This document shows positions 1-5,759 of a stretch of 24,407 nucleotides of DNA, piece after piece; the stretch's first letter is position 1; each line of letters opens with the position of its first letter. This DNA comes from an uncultured Lachnospiraceae bacterium. Its GTDB lineage: Bacteria > Bacillota > Clostridia > Lachnospirales > Lachnospiraceae. The stretch spans positions 1 to 24,407 of the forward strand of contig CAJTXP010000056.1 in NCBI GenBank assembly GCA_910583615.1, in the 5' to 3' direction. Under the pieces are notes generated by a model. It searched no databases. It was given only the letters and a program-made list of their open reading frames with translations, and had not been told where the DNA came from. A program made the position numbers and the translations under genes.

Positions 1-44
1 CACGCTTAGGAGGCGTGTGCTCTATCCAGCTGAGCTACGAGGAC
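1..44 (-). tRNA. tRNA-Arg(CCT), partial (3' part beyond window edge)
   Basis: Read on the minus strand, this is the 5' part of a tRNA. It shows a 7-nt acceptor strand (GTCCTCG), TA at positions 8-9, a D-arm GCTC/GAGC, and an anticodon stem CACGC/GCGTG enclosing the loop CTCCTAA. The anticodon is therefore CCT, which reads AGG arginine codons. The T-arm and 3' acceptor strand lie outside the window, so completeness cannot be judged. The visible stems pair perfectly, which suggests a functional gene. Confidence 0.9.
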
Positions 45-107
45 TCGAACGATATAAAATTTATGAAAAGAGCTTTTTTACCTCCATGGACTTTGATGAC
101 CGGGATA

Positions 108-146
108 TTAGGAGGCGGTCGCTCTATCCATCTGAGCTACGGAAAC
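108..146 (-). pseudogene. Broken 5' half of a tRNA-Arg(CCT)-like gene
   Basis: The minus strand again reads as a tRNA 5' half: acceptor GTTTCCG, TA, D-arm GCTC/GAGC, anticodon stem ACCGC and loop CTCCTAA. It matches the neighbouring tRNA-Arg(CCT) at 32 of 39 positions. Directly after the anticodon loop the sequence changes. The expected stem partner GCGGT is replaced by TATCC, and no T-arm follows in a sensible place. Homology ends exactly at the 3' edge of the anticodon loop, as expected for a breakpoint left by a tRNA-targeting integrase or by recombination between tRNA genes. It cannot fold as a tRNA. The integration history is inference. Confidence 0.7.
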
Positions 147-220
147 GTGTATAAATTTGTGTGTGACTTCTTGTTTTCTGTGCTTTTAAAAATCCTGTTC
201 CGTTTATTTACACAGGAAAA

Positions 221-247
221 CAGTCAGCCAGACATCTTATCTGACTG
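221..247 (-). terminator. Probable weak terminator after the DUF3881-like gene
   Basis: A perfect 7-bp inverted repeat (CAGTCAG at 221-227, CTGACTG at 241-247) encloses a 13-nt loop just downstream of the minus-strand gene that ends at 255. In the direction of transcription the stem is followed by TTTTCC, so the U-tract is short. It would separate the gene from the tRNA-Arg genes downstream. The position is convincing and the strength uncertain. Confidence 0.55.
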
Positions 248-254
248 AACTATT

Positions 255-1139
255 CTACCACTTTTCTTCAAAATGCACAAGCCCCTGAAGCCAAATAATT
301 CCCCTAAATCTTCTTCCTGGCAGAGGTTCTCCCATAAGATCTTCCTTATTTATACAAATATCCAGGACAATTTCATTTGTTTCTATAGTCATTGCATAGA
401 TTTTTTCTTCTGTTTTATTGTTTTCCAGAAGCCTGACATCCAAAATCTCTCCCATAACATTATAATGATCACATTCTACACCACAGGGCATAAAATGTGT
501 CGTTACTATGGAAAATACATCTTCATCTGAGATACGCCTGGATATCATGGAATACGTATCCATATCCTCCAATGTCAGATTTTCAATAGCATCCTCATCT
601 CCATCCCGGGCTGCCTGAAGCATCCGGTTCCGCTCCTGAGTTGCTCTGATTTCAGATACAACAGGCATTCTCTGATAAACAGGCATTAAAATTCTGCCTT
701 CTACAGACAAGCCGGATAAAACCAGAGAAGCTGACACATTATCTGTTCTTCCGTAACGCACTCGATTCAGATACTCTGTCACATTCTGAAGATAAAAGAT
801 CAAAGAGACGCCAAGATTCATATCATCACAGACTCCGGCATAAGACTCCTTTTCCGCATGTCTCTCAATAACAATATCATCATAGAACCTCTCTGATTTC
901 CCTATATAATACGGAACGCAATATTCTGAATGAAATTCATCCTTATCATCATATACTCCACGAATCATCAATCCCATCTGATTCGCAAAAGCCTTTCTGC
1001 GCTCAGAAAAATCTTCTCCTTCTGCAGTAACTGCGGTCTCTTCCGTCTGATAACATTCAGAAGTAAAACGCATCAGATCCTCATATTCTTCTCTCTTCTG
1101 AATTTTACTAAAACCAACTGCTCTCAGATATCGATGCAA
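255..1139 (-). CDS. DUF3881-like family protein, function unknown
   Basis: A 294-residue soluble protein with no signal peptide, membrane segment or recognisable catalytic motif. Its opening (HRYLRAVGFSKIQ) and overall look agree with my memory of DUF3881, a family found mainly in Lachnospiraceae; I could not check this by search. The start is a TTG at 1137-1139 with an AGGAGG ribosome binding site 7 nt upstream, and no ATG nearby is as well placed. Residues 160-215 are rich in charged residues (ATQERNRMLQAARDGDEDAIENLTLEDMD is the visible core, given here only as a landmark by its ends ATQER and LEDMD). The gene follows serS on the same strand. The 122-bp gap holds an unusual structured element that could regulate it. 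No function is assigned. Confidence 0.8.
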   Translation of the reverse strand: MHRYLRAVGFSKIQKREEYEDLMRFTSECYQTEETAVTAEGEDFSERRKAFANQMGLMIRGVYDDKDEFHSEYCVPYYIGKSERFYDDIVIERHAEKESYAGVCDDMNLGVSLIFYLQNVTEYLNRVRYGRTDNVSASLVLSGLSVEGRILMPVYQRMPVVSEIRATQERNRMLQAARDGDEDAIENLTLEDMDTYSMISRRISDEDVFSIVTTHFMPCGVECDHYNVMGEILDVRLLENNKTEEKIYAMTIETNEIVLDICINKEDLMGEPLPGRRFRGIIWLQGLVHFEEKW

Positions 1140-1160
1140 ACAGATACCTCCTGTTTATAC

Positions 1161-1252
1161 TTTCGCATGGAAACATACAATTCACCTTATGCGAAACACT
1201 TTTCTGACGCTCTGCGTCGGAATACTGTTCCGGAAATTGTATGTTTTCATGC
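1161..1252 (-). repeat. Structured intergenic RNA element with competing inverted repeats
   Basis: The serS-DUF3881 gap contains an 18-bp inverted repeat (1165-1182 with 1235-1252, one mismatch that becomes a G-U pair in RNA). It also contains an 8-bp perfect repeat (TTTCGCAT 1161-1168 with ATGCGAAA 1189-1196) that shares bases with one arm of the first, so the two pairings exclude each other. A third small hairpin, GACGC/GCGTC at 1206-1218, sits inside the long one. The element ends about 10 nt before the AGGAGG of the downstream gene and has no T-tract. It may be a cis-regulatory leader, a processing signal or a small repeat insertion; the sequence does not decide. Confidence 0.55.
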
Positions 1253-1261
1253 TGTTTTTAC

Positions 1262-2539
1262 CTATCTAAGTTCTGTCATTCCACCCATATACGGACGCAA
1301 AACTTCCGGAATACGAACACTTCCATCAGCCTGAAGATTATTCTCCAGAAATGCGATCAGCATACGGGGCGGAGCCACAACTGTGTTATTCAAAGTATGA
1401 GCAAAATATTTTCCATCCATACCATCTACACGAATCTTCAGTCTTCTTGCCTGAGCATCTCCAAGATTTGAGCAACTTCCAACTTCAAAGTATTTTTTCT
1501 GTCTCGGAGACCATGCTTCCACATCCACGGATTTTACTTTCAGGTCTGCCAGATCCCCGGAACAGCACTCCAGTGTACGAACCGGAATATCCATAGAACG
1601 AAACAGATCTACTGTATTCTGCCACAGCTTATCAAACCACATGGGACTCTCTTCCGGTTTGCAGACTACAATCATTTCCTGTTTTTCAAACTGATGAATC
1701 CTGTAAACACCGCGCTCTTCAACCCCATGAGCTCCTTTTTCTTTGCGGAAACATGGAGAATAACTGGTCATTGTATAAGGAAGCTTTTCCTCTGGAATAA
1801 TTGTATCAATGAATTTCCCAATCATGGAGTGTTCACTGGTACCGATCAGATATAGATCCTCCCCTTCGATCTTATACATCATGGCATCCATTTCCGCAAA
1901 GCTCATAACGCCAGTCACCACATTGCTGCGGATCATGAAAGGCGGCACACAATAAGTAAATCCGCGGTCTATCATAAAATCTCTCGCATAAGAGATAACT
2001 GCAGAATGAAGTCTCGCAATATCTCCCATTAGATAATAAAATCCGTTTCCTGCCACTTTACGGGCACTATCCAGATCAATGCCGTTAAAACGTTCCATAA
2101 TCTCTGTATGATAAGGAATTTCAAAATCCGGCACAACGGGCTCTCCATATTTCTGAACTTCCACATTTTCACTGTCGTCTTTTCCAATAGGCACACTTGG
2201 ATCAATTATATTTGGAATTACCATCATGATCTTCGTTACCTTTTCATCCAGTTCCTTTTCCTTTGTAGAAAGTTCCTCCAAACGTGCAGCATCTGCCGCC
2301 ACCTGTTTTTTTACTTCTTCTGCTTCTTCCCTTTTTCCCTGTCCCATCAGAGCGCCAATCTGTTTTGAAAGCTTGTTCCTCTCGGCACGAAGCCTGTCCG
2401 CCTCCTGTTGTGTGGCTCTTCTTTCGGCATCCAGACAGATCACTTCATCAACCAGAGACAGCTTTTCATCCTGAAATTTATTTTTAATATTCTGCTTTAC
2501 AAGATCCGGATTTTCCCTGACAAATCTTAAATCTAACAT
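1262..2539 (-). CDS. serS: Seryl-tRNA synthetase (divergent type)
   Basis: A class II aminoacyl-tRNA synthetase that charges tRNA-Ser in the cytoplasm. Residues 1-110 form the N-terminal coiled-coil tRNA-binding arm. The class II core follows, with the TSEH segment at 234-237, motif 2 around 263-285 (CFRKEKG ... RGVYRIHQFEK) and motif 3 near 381-402 (HTLNNTVVAPPR ... LEN). It ends in PEVLRPYMGG. The length (425) is normal. Compared with the usual bacterial enzyme (RGLIRQHQFxKVE, HTLNGSGLAVGR), the core reads more like archaeal or atypical clostridial SerRS. The ATG at 2539 has GGAGG 5 nt upstream. No T-box leader fits in the 83-bp gap before it. Catalysis by this variant is expected but is inferred from the family. 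Confidence 0.93.
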   Translation of the reverse strand: MLDLRFVRENPDLVKQNIKNKFQDEKLSLVDEVICLDAERRATQQEADRLRAERNKLSKQIGALMGQGKREEAEEVKKQVAADAARLEELSTKEKELDEKVTKIMMVIPNIIDPSVPIGKDDSENVEVQKYGEPVVPDFEIPYHTEIMERFNGIDLDSARKVAGNGFYYLMGDIARLHSAVISYARDFMIDRGFTYCVPPFMIRSNVVTGVMSFAEMDAMMYKIEGEDLYLIGTSEHSMIGKFIDTIIPEEKLPYTMTSYSPCFRKEKGAHGVEERGVYRIHQFEKQEMIVVCKPEESPMWFDKLWQNTVDLFRSMDIPVRTLECCSGDLADLKVKSVDVEAWSPRQKKYFEVGSCSNLGDAQARRLKIRVDGMDGKYFAHTLNNTVVAPPRMLIAFLENNLQADGSVRIPEVLRPYMGGMTELR

Positions 2540-2622
2540 AATATCCTCCAGTGTGTTTACTTTAAAACCTTCAATTAATCAATTTTATGACAGTATTGAT
2601 TATTTTGCAAGGGTTTTTAAAA

Positions 2623-3147
2623 CTATTCTGTAATTTTATCTCCGTTTATAGCCTTTTTCAATGCTTCCTGTTCTTCCTCTGACAGATTAATCGACGATTC
2701 TCCCATAATAATCTCTTTTGCATAGGAAAAACATCCTTCTCTGCTGTACATGGAAGTTACAATCACGCCATTGTCATTCTGATCCAGAAGTGCAAGCGCA
2801 TAACTGAGTTTTCCACTCATTTCACGAAATGCATCATATTTTACCAGACCCGCCTTCTGATAGGAATTCTGCACGATATTCTGAAGACTGTTAAGTTCCC
2901 TTCTTTTATCCCGGTCCGCCTCTTCCAGAATCTCAATCCTGTCAAATTGTTTCATCAGAATCTCTTCCATGGATTCCATGTTTTTTCCTTTCATAAAACT
3001 GTCGTAAGCTTTCCGCATTTTTTTCATTTTTACAATGCAGACAATATACAAAATGATCAATACAATCATTATTGTTGAAATTCCAATCATAATATATGCA
3101 GGATCAATCCCATATGACATCAGATAATTCAATATAGGGCTGTTCAT
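2623..3147 (-). CDS. DUF4446 family membrane-anchored protein
   Basis: A 174-residue protein with one N-terminal transmembrane helix (about residues 17-40), then a basic cytoplasmic stretch (KMKKMRK) and a predicted coiled coil (about 58-95). A small C-terminal domain follows, with the family-typical run GLVKYDAFREMSGKLSYALALL and a later VVTSMYSRE-like segment. This matches the DUF4446 family, which commonly lies beside parAB in Clostridia; its function is unknown. The ATG has a GGAGG 6 nt upstream. It sits 37 bp downstream of parB on the same strand and is probably co-transcribed. The single helix and coiled coil would suit a membrane-tethered partner of the segregation proteins, but that is speculation from position. 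Confidence 0.85.
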   Translation of the reverse strand: MNSPILNYLMSYGIDPAYIMIGISTIMIVLIILYIVCIVKMKKMRKAYDSFMKGKNMESMEEILMKQFDRIEILEEADRDKRRELNSLQNIVQNSYQKAGLVKYDAFREMSGKLSYALALLDQNDNGVIVTSMYSREGCFSYAKEIIMGESSINLSEEEQEALKKAINGDKITE

Positions 3148-3184
3148 TTTATTCCTCCGTATTCTTTCTATATGTGTCTTATGT

Positions 3185-4090
3185 CTACTTAATCAATATT
3201 TCCATCAAACGTTCCAGTTCTTCCATAGAATAATATTCAATTTCAATTCTACCTTTTTTTTCATCTTTTCGATTAATTGAAACCTTTGTTCCAAGTGAAA
3301 CCTTCATTTTTTCTTCAAGATCCTGAAATACTGCATCCTGCTGAAAGTCCTTCTCTTTCTTTACCGGTTTTTCTTTTCCAATATTTTTTACCAGTTTTTC
3401 AACTTCTCGTACACTTAACTTCTCATTATATACTTTATTTGCAATCTGAAACTGCAGATCCGGATCTTCAATGGCTAACAAAGCACGGGCATGTCCGGTA
3501 GACAGCATTTCATCTATTACCATCTGCTGTACTTTTGCGTCCAGTTTCAAAAGTCTCATGGAATTTGTCACTGCTGTTCTGCTTTTTGCCACACGTTCTG
3601 CAATTTCCTCCTGGGTCAGATGAAACTCACCCAAAAGTCTCTTATATGCTGCTGCTTCCTCTATAGGATTCAGATTTTCTCTTTGAATATTTTCAATCAA
3701 AGAAATTTCTACAATTTCCTGTTCTGACATTTTCCGGATCACTACGGGTATTTCTTTCAAACCAGCAAGTTTTGCAGCTCTCCATCTTCTTTCTCCTGCA
3801 ATAATTTCATAATAATTGTCCTTTTCCTGCACGATCAGCGGCTGTAGTATTCCAAACTGACGAATAGAATCCGCCAGCTCTTCCAACGCCTGTTCATCAA
3901 ATCTTTTTCTTGGCTGTTCTCTGTTCGGTTCAATTTGATTAACATTAAGTTTTATTTCTGCAGGTTTTTCTATAATTTTTTCAATTACTTTTTCTACAAC
4001 CTTTGTCTTTTTCCCGCTCTCCGGCATTTTTCCATTGTCAGGTATCAAACTGTCCAGGCCTTTTCCAAGTCCTCCTCTTTTTACTCCCAT
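3185..4090 (-). CDS. parB: Chromosome partitioning protein ParB (Spo0J)
   Basis: ParB is a CTP-dependent DNA clamp that loads at parS and spreads to organise the origin. The N-terminus is the typical KRGGLGKGLDSLIP. Box I is around residues 56-66 (NREQPRKRFDE) and box II, the CTP-binding GERRWRA, is at 99-105. NIQRENLNPIEEA (134-146) follows, then the parS-reading helix-turn-helix (about 158-181) and a C-terminal dimerisation domain. At 301 residues the length is normal. The start overlaps the end of parA by 10 bp and has GGAGAGG close upstream, so the pair is one operon with likely translational coupling. Its expected targets are the two perfect parS sites at 5131 and 5584. Confidence 0.97.
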   Translation of the reverse strand: MGVKRGGLGKGLDSLIPDNGKMPESGKKTKVVEKVIEKIIEKPAEIKLNVNQIEPNREQPRKRFDEQALEELADSIRQFGILQPLIVQEKDNYYEIIAGERRWRAAKLAGLKEIPVVIRKMSEQEIVEISLIENIQRENLNPIEEAAAYKRLLGEFHLTQEEIAERVAKSRTAVTNSMRLLKLDAKVQQMVIDEMLSTGHARALLAIEDPDLQFQIANKVYNEKLSVREVEKLVKNIGKEKPVKKEKDFQQDAVFQDLEEKMKVSLGTKVSINRKDEKKGRIEIEYYSMEELERLMEILIK

Positions 4091-4857
4091 TCTTCCTCTC
4101 CTTTATGAAGCACTTCCTGCGCCAGTAAACGATAACTTTCAGCACCTGCAGATCTTGTATCATACAGATTAATCGGAAGTCCATGACTTGGCGCTTCGGC
4201 AAGTCGCACATTTCTTGGAATAATTGTTTTATAAATATTCTGATGTAAATATCCTTTCACATTTTCCACCACCTGAAGAGAAAGGTTTGTTCTGGCATCA
4301 TACATGGTAAATACAGCTCCTTCAATCTCAAGATCCGGATTTAAGCGTTCCTGTACCAGTTCAATGGTGCGAATTAACTGACTCAGCCCTTCCAGGGCAT
4401 AATATTCGCATTGAATTGGCACGAGAACTGTATCCGCAGCTGTCAATGCATTCACTGTAAGCATATTTAAAGAAGGTGGACAATCTATAATCAAAAAATC
4501 ATATTGATCTCTGATTTTCTTTATTTCTCTTTTTAATATGTACTCTTTTTCTTCGATACCGATCAGTTCAATCTCCGCACCTGCAAGGTTGACATCAGAA
4601 GGAAGCAGATATTGATGATCTATTTCAGTCTTTACAAGACATTCTTCAATTGTGCATTCTCCAAGAATCATATCATAAACACTGTATTCTACAGAGTTTT
4701 TATCAATTCCAAGTCCGCTGGTCGTATTTCCCTGCGGATCAATATCGATTGTCAGTACTTTTTGTCCGATTTCCGACAGACAGGCAGATAGATTAATTGC
4801 TGTTGTTGTTTTTCCAACTCCGCCTTTCTGATTCGCTATCGCAATAATTCTTCCCAC
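4081..4857 (-). CDS. parA: Chromosome partitioning ATPase ParA (Soj)
   Basis: A deviant Walker A ATPase that moves or regulates replicated origins with ParB; in Bacillus its homologue also controls DnaA. The signature KGGVGKTTT is at residues 11-19, followed by TIDIDPQGN (switch I) and LIIDCPPSLNML (Walker B). The length, 258 residues, is typical of chromosomal Soj. The start is GTG at 4855-4857 with AAAGGAG 6 nt upstream, giving MGRIIAIANQKGG. No Noc-like ParB paralogue is seen between this gene and rsmG, where Bacillus carries one. The upstream DNA holds a tandem repeat and the parS sites. Confidence 0.97.
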   Translation of the reverse strand: MGRIIAIANQKGGVGKTTTAINLSACLSEIGQKVLTIDIDPQGNTTSGLGIDKNSVEYSVYDMILGECTIEECLVKTEIDHQYLLPSDVNLAGAEIELIGIEEKEYILKREIKKIRDQYDFLIIDCPPSLNMLTVNALTAADTVLVPIQCEYYALEGLSQLIRTIELVQERLNPDLEIEGAVFTMYDARTNLSLQVVENVKGYLHQNIYKTIIPRNVRLAEAPSHGLPINLYDTRSAGAESYRLLAQEVLHKGEEEWE

Positions 4858-4951
4858 GTATTTCTCCTTTATATAAACAACACTTAGTTCCTGTAAATCT
4901 GGAGTTTTGTTCTTTTTGTTGCTTATTATATAGTTATTCTGCTGATGCCTG

Positions 4952-5122
4952 CTTCCGCTTCGCTCCAGTTGACGACATTATATAATTAAGGAAGCTCGCT
5001 GATGCTCGCGCAGGTCATCATCTTCCGCTTCGCTCCAGTTGATGACATTATATAATAAGGAAGCTCGCTGATGCTCGCGCAGGTCATCATCTTCCGCTTC
5101 GCTCCAGTTGATGACATTATAT
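4952..5122. repeat. 70/69-bp tandem direct repeat, 2.5 copies
   Basis: Copy 1 spans 4952-5021 (70 bp), copy 2 5022-5090 (69 bp, one T fewer) and a partial copy 3 5091-5122 (32 bp). Copies differ by one substitution (GACGAC for GATGAC) and the one-base indel. Each unit starts CTTCCGCTTCGCTCCAGT and contains the perfect palindrome ATTATATAAT and a GC-rich segment with GCTCGC repeated (GCTCGCTGATGCTCGC). GATGAC and GTCATC arms let neighbouring units fold in alternative hairpins. The units are far more GC-rich than the surrounding DNA. They resemble dispersed intergenic repeat elements of Lachnospiraceae rather than a CRISPR. The near identity suggests recent expansion. Confidence 0.85.
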
Positions 5123-5130
5123 CACAAGTA

Positions 5131-5146
5131 TGTTTCACGTGAAACA
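5131..5146. promoter_or_regulatory. parS: parS site 1 (ParB/Spo0J binding)
   Basis: The sequence TGTTTCACGTGAAACA is a perfect 16-bp palindrome that fits the Bacillus Spo0J parS consensus exactly. It lies 8 bp from the end of the tandem repeat and is followed by seven T residues. ParB encoded at 3185-4090 should load here. Confidence 0.96.
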
Positions 5147-5177
5147 TTTTTTTAAGTATCATTACAAAATTTATATA

Positions 5178-5186
5178 TTATTCACA
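5178..5186 (+). promoter_or_regulatory. Isolated DnaA-box-like 9-mer
   Basis: TTATTCACA differs from the DnaA consensus TTATCCACA at one position and is the same variant found twice before dnaN. It stands alone, 32 bp after parS site 1, in AT-rich DNA where chance matches are likely. It is listed as a candidate only. Confidence 0.25.
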
Positions 5187-5260
5187 CGTTATTCGATATC
5201 TGCCTGACACAAACAGATAATTCCGGAAAACCTGTCAAAAGGCTCCGGTACTAAAAATAA

Positions 5261-5491
5261 ATATTCTACCTTCTTAAAAACAGTTACGGTTTCTGCAACG
5301 CAAAGGAACTAACGCAGTGGGAATATTCCTTATCACTTCTACTAAGAATAAAAAAATATGCGGTAAAAGAAATCCACAAAATAGAAAATTCTTTGATTAT
5401 TCCTGTTAAAGCTTATCTGTTCGCACCAGGTCTTACCAACTGTATAAATATAAAAACCAAAAAAAACAACAATATTTTCAGCATACTTTGA
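5261..5491 (+). pseudogene. Possible relic open frame, no start codon
   Basis: A frame stays open for 76 codons between a TAA at 5258 and a TGA at 5489. It has no ATG, and its only candidate alternative starts lack a ribosome binding site. The reading contains protein-like runs (NAKELTQWEYSLSLLLRIKK, then IPVKAYLFAPGLTNC), which is unusual in DNA this AT-rich where stops are frequent. I do not recognise a family. It may be the remnant of a gene decayed or displaced between the parS sites, or chance. Confidence 0.25.
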
Positions 5492-5583
5492 TTTTATAAA
5501 TCATTTCCCATAAAGAAAAGTTAAACATAAAAATAATAATTCATTATATAAAAATTTACAATACAAAACTCATAAAATATAAA

Positions 5584-5599
5584 TGTTTCACGTGAAACA
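5584..5599. promoter_or_regulatory. parS: parS site 2 (ParB/Spo0J binding)
   Basis: A second perfect TGTTTCACGTGAAACA palindrome lies 453 bp from the first. It is also followed on the same side by seven T residues, so the conserved unit may be slightly longer than the palindrome. It sits about 160 bp upstream of the hydrolase-like gene. Confidence 0.96.
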
Positions 5600-5669
5600 T
5601 TTTTTTCCTTATATCACATTATTTTTTTATAAAAATATGATTTTTTTATTTACAACAAAAAACTTTGTC

Positions 5670-5685
5670 CTGAAAAATTTTTCAG
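5670..5685. promoter_or_regulatory. 16-bp perfect palindrome upstream of a promoter
   Basis: CTGAAAAATTTTTCAG is perfectly self-complementary. Its centre lies about 60 bp upstream of the expected transcription start of the promoter at 5702-5730, a usual place for an activator site. No T-run or gene end next to it suggests a terminator. No matching regulator is encoded in the window. Confidence 0.4.
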
Positions 5686-5701
5686 TCTGATGAATTTCCT
5701 A

Positions 5702-5730
5702 TTGAAGTAAGTACCCATATAGTATACAAT
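5702..5730 (+). promoter_or_regulatory. Predicted sigma-A promoter of the hydrolase-like gene
   Basis: TTGAAG (5702-5707) and TACAAT (5725-5730) are separated by 17 bp, and an AGGAGG ribosome binding site follows at 5741. Spacing and sequence fit a vegetative promoter for the only plus-strand gene left of dnaA. Confidence 0.55.
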
Positions 5731-5759
5731 CATAATAAAAAGGAGGTATCCATACACTT

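Larger units (their letters stand above)
4858..5759. other. Gene-free 0.9 kb stretch between parA and the hydrolase-like gene
   Basis: This gap holds, left to right, the parA leader, a 70-bp tandem repeat (4952-5122), a parS site (5131-5146), a lone DnaA-box-like TTATTCACA (5178-5186), an AT-rich stretch with a 76-codon open frame lacking a usable start (5261-5491), a second parS site (5584-5599), a 16-bp palindrome (5670-5685) and a promoter (5702-5730). Apart from that frame I see no gene in it. Base composition between the parS sites is very AT-rich. The stretch is best described as the centromere-like region of the origin plus decayed or inserted DNA. Confidence 0.8.

Noticed and set aside
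15..248. 77-codon frame across the tRNA-Arg region
   Set aside because: It translates the complement of tRNA sequence twice (the repeated IQLSYE and IHLSYG) and is not a protein gene.
2540..2622. T-box riboswitch upstream of serS
   Set aside because: Only 83 bp separate the genes and no T-box sequence, specifier loop or terminator hairpin is seen.
4952..5122. CRISPR array
   Set aside because: The units are contiguous tandem copies with no unique spacers, and no cas gene is present.
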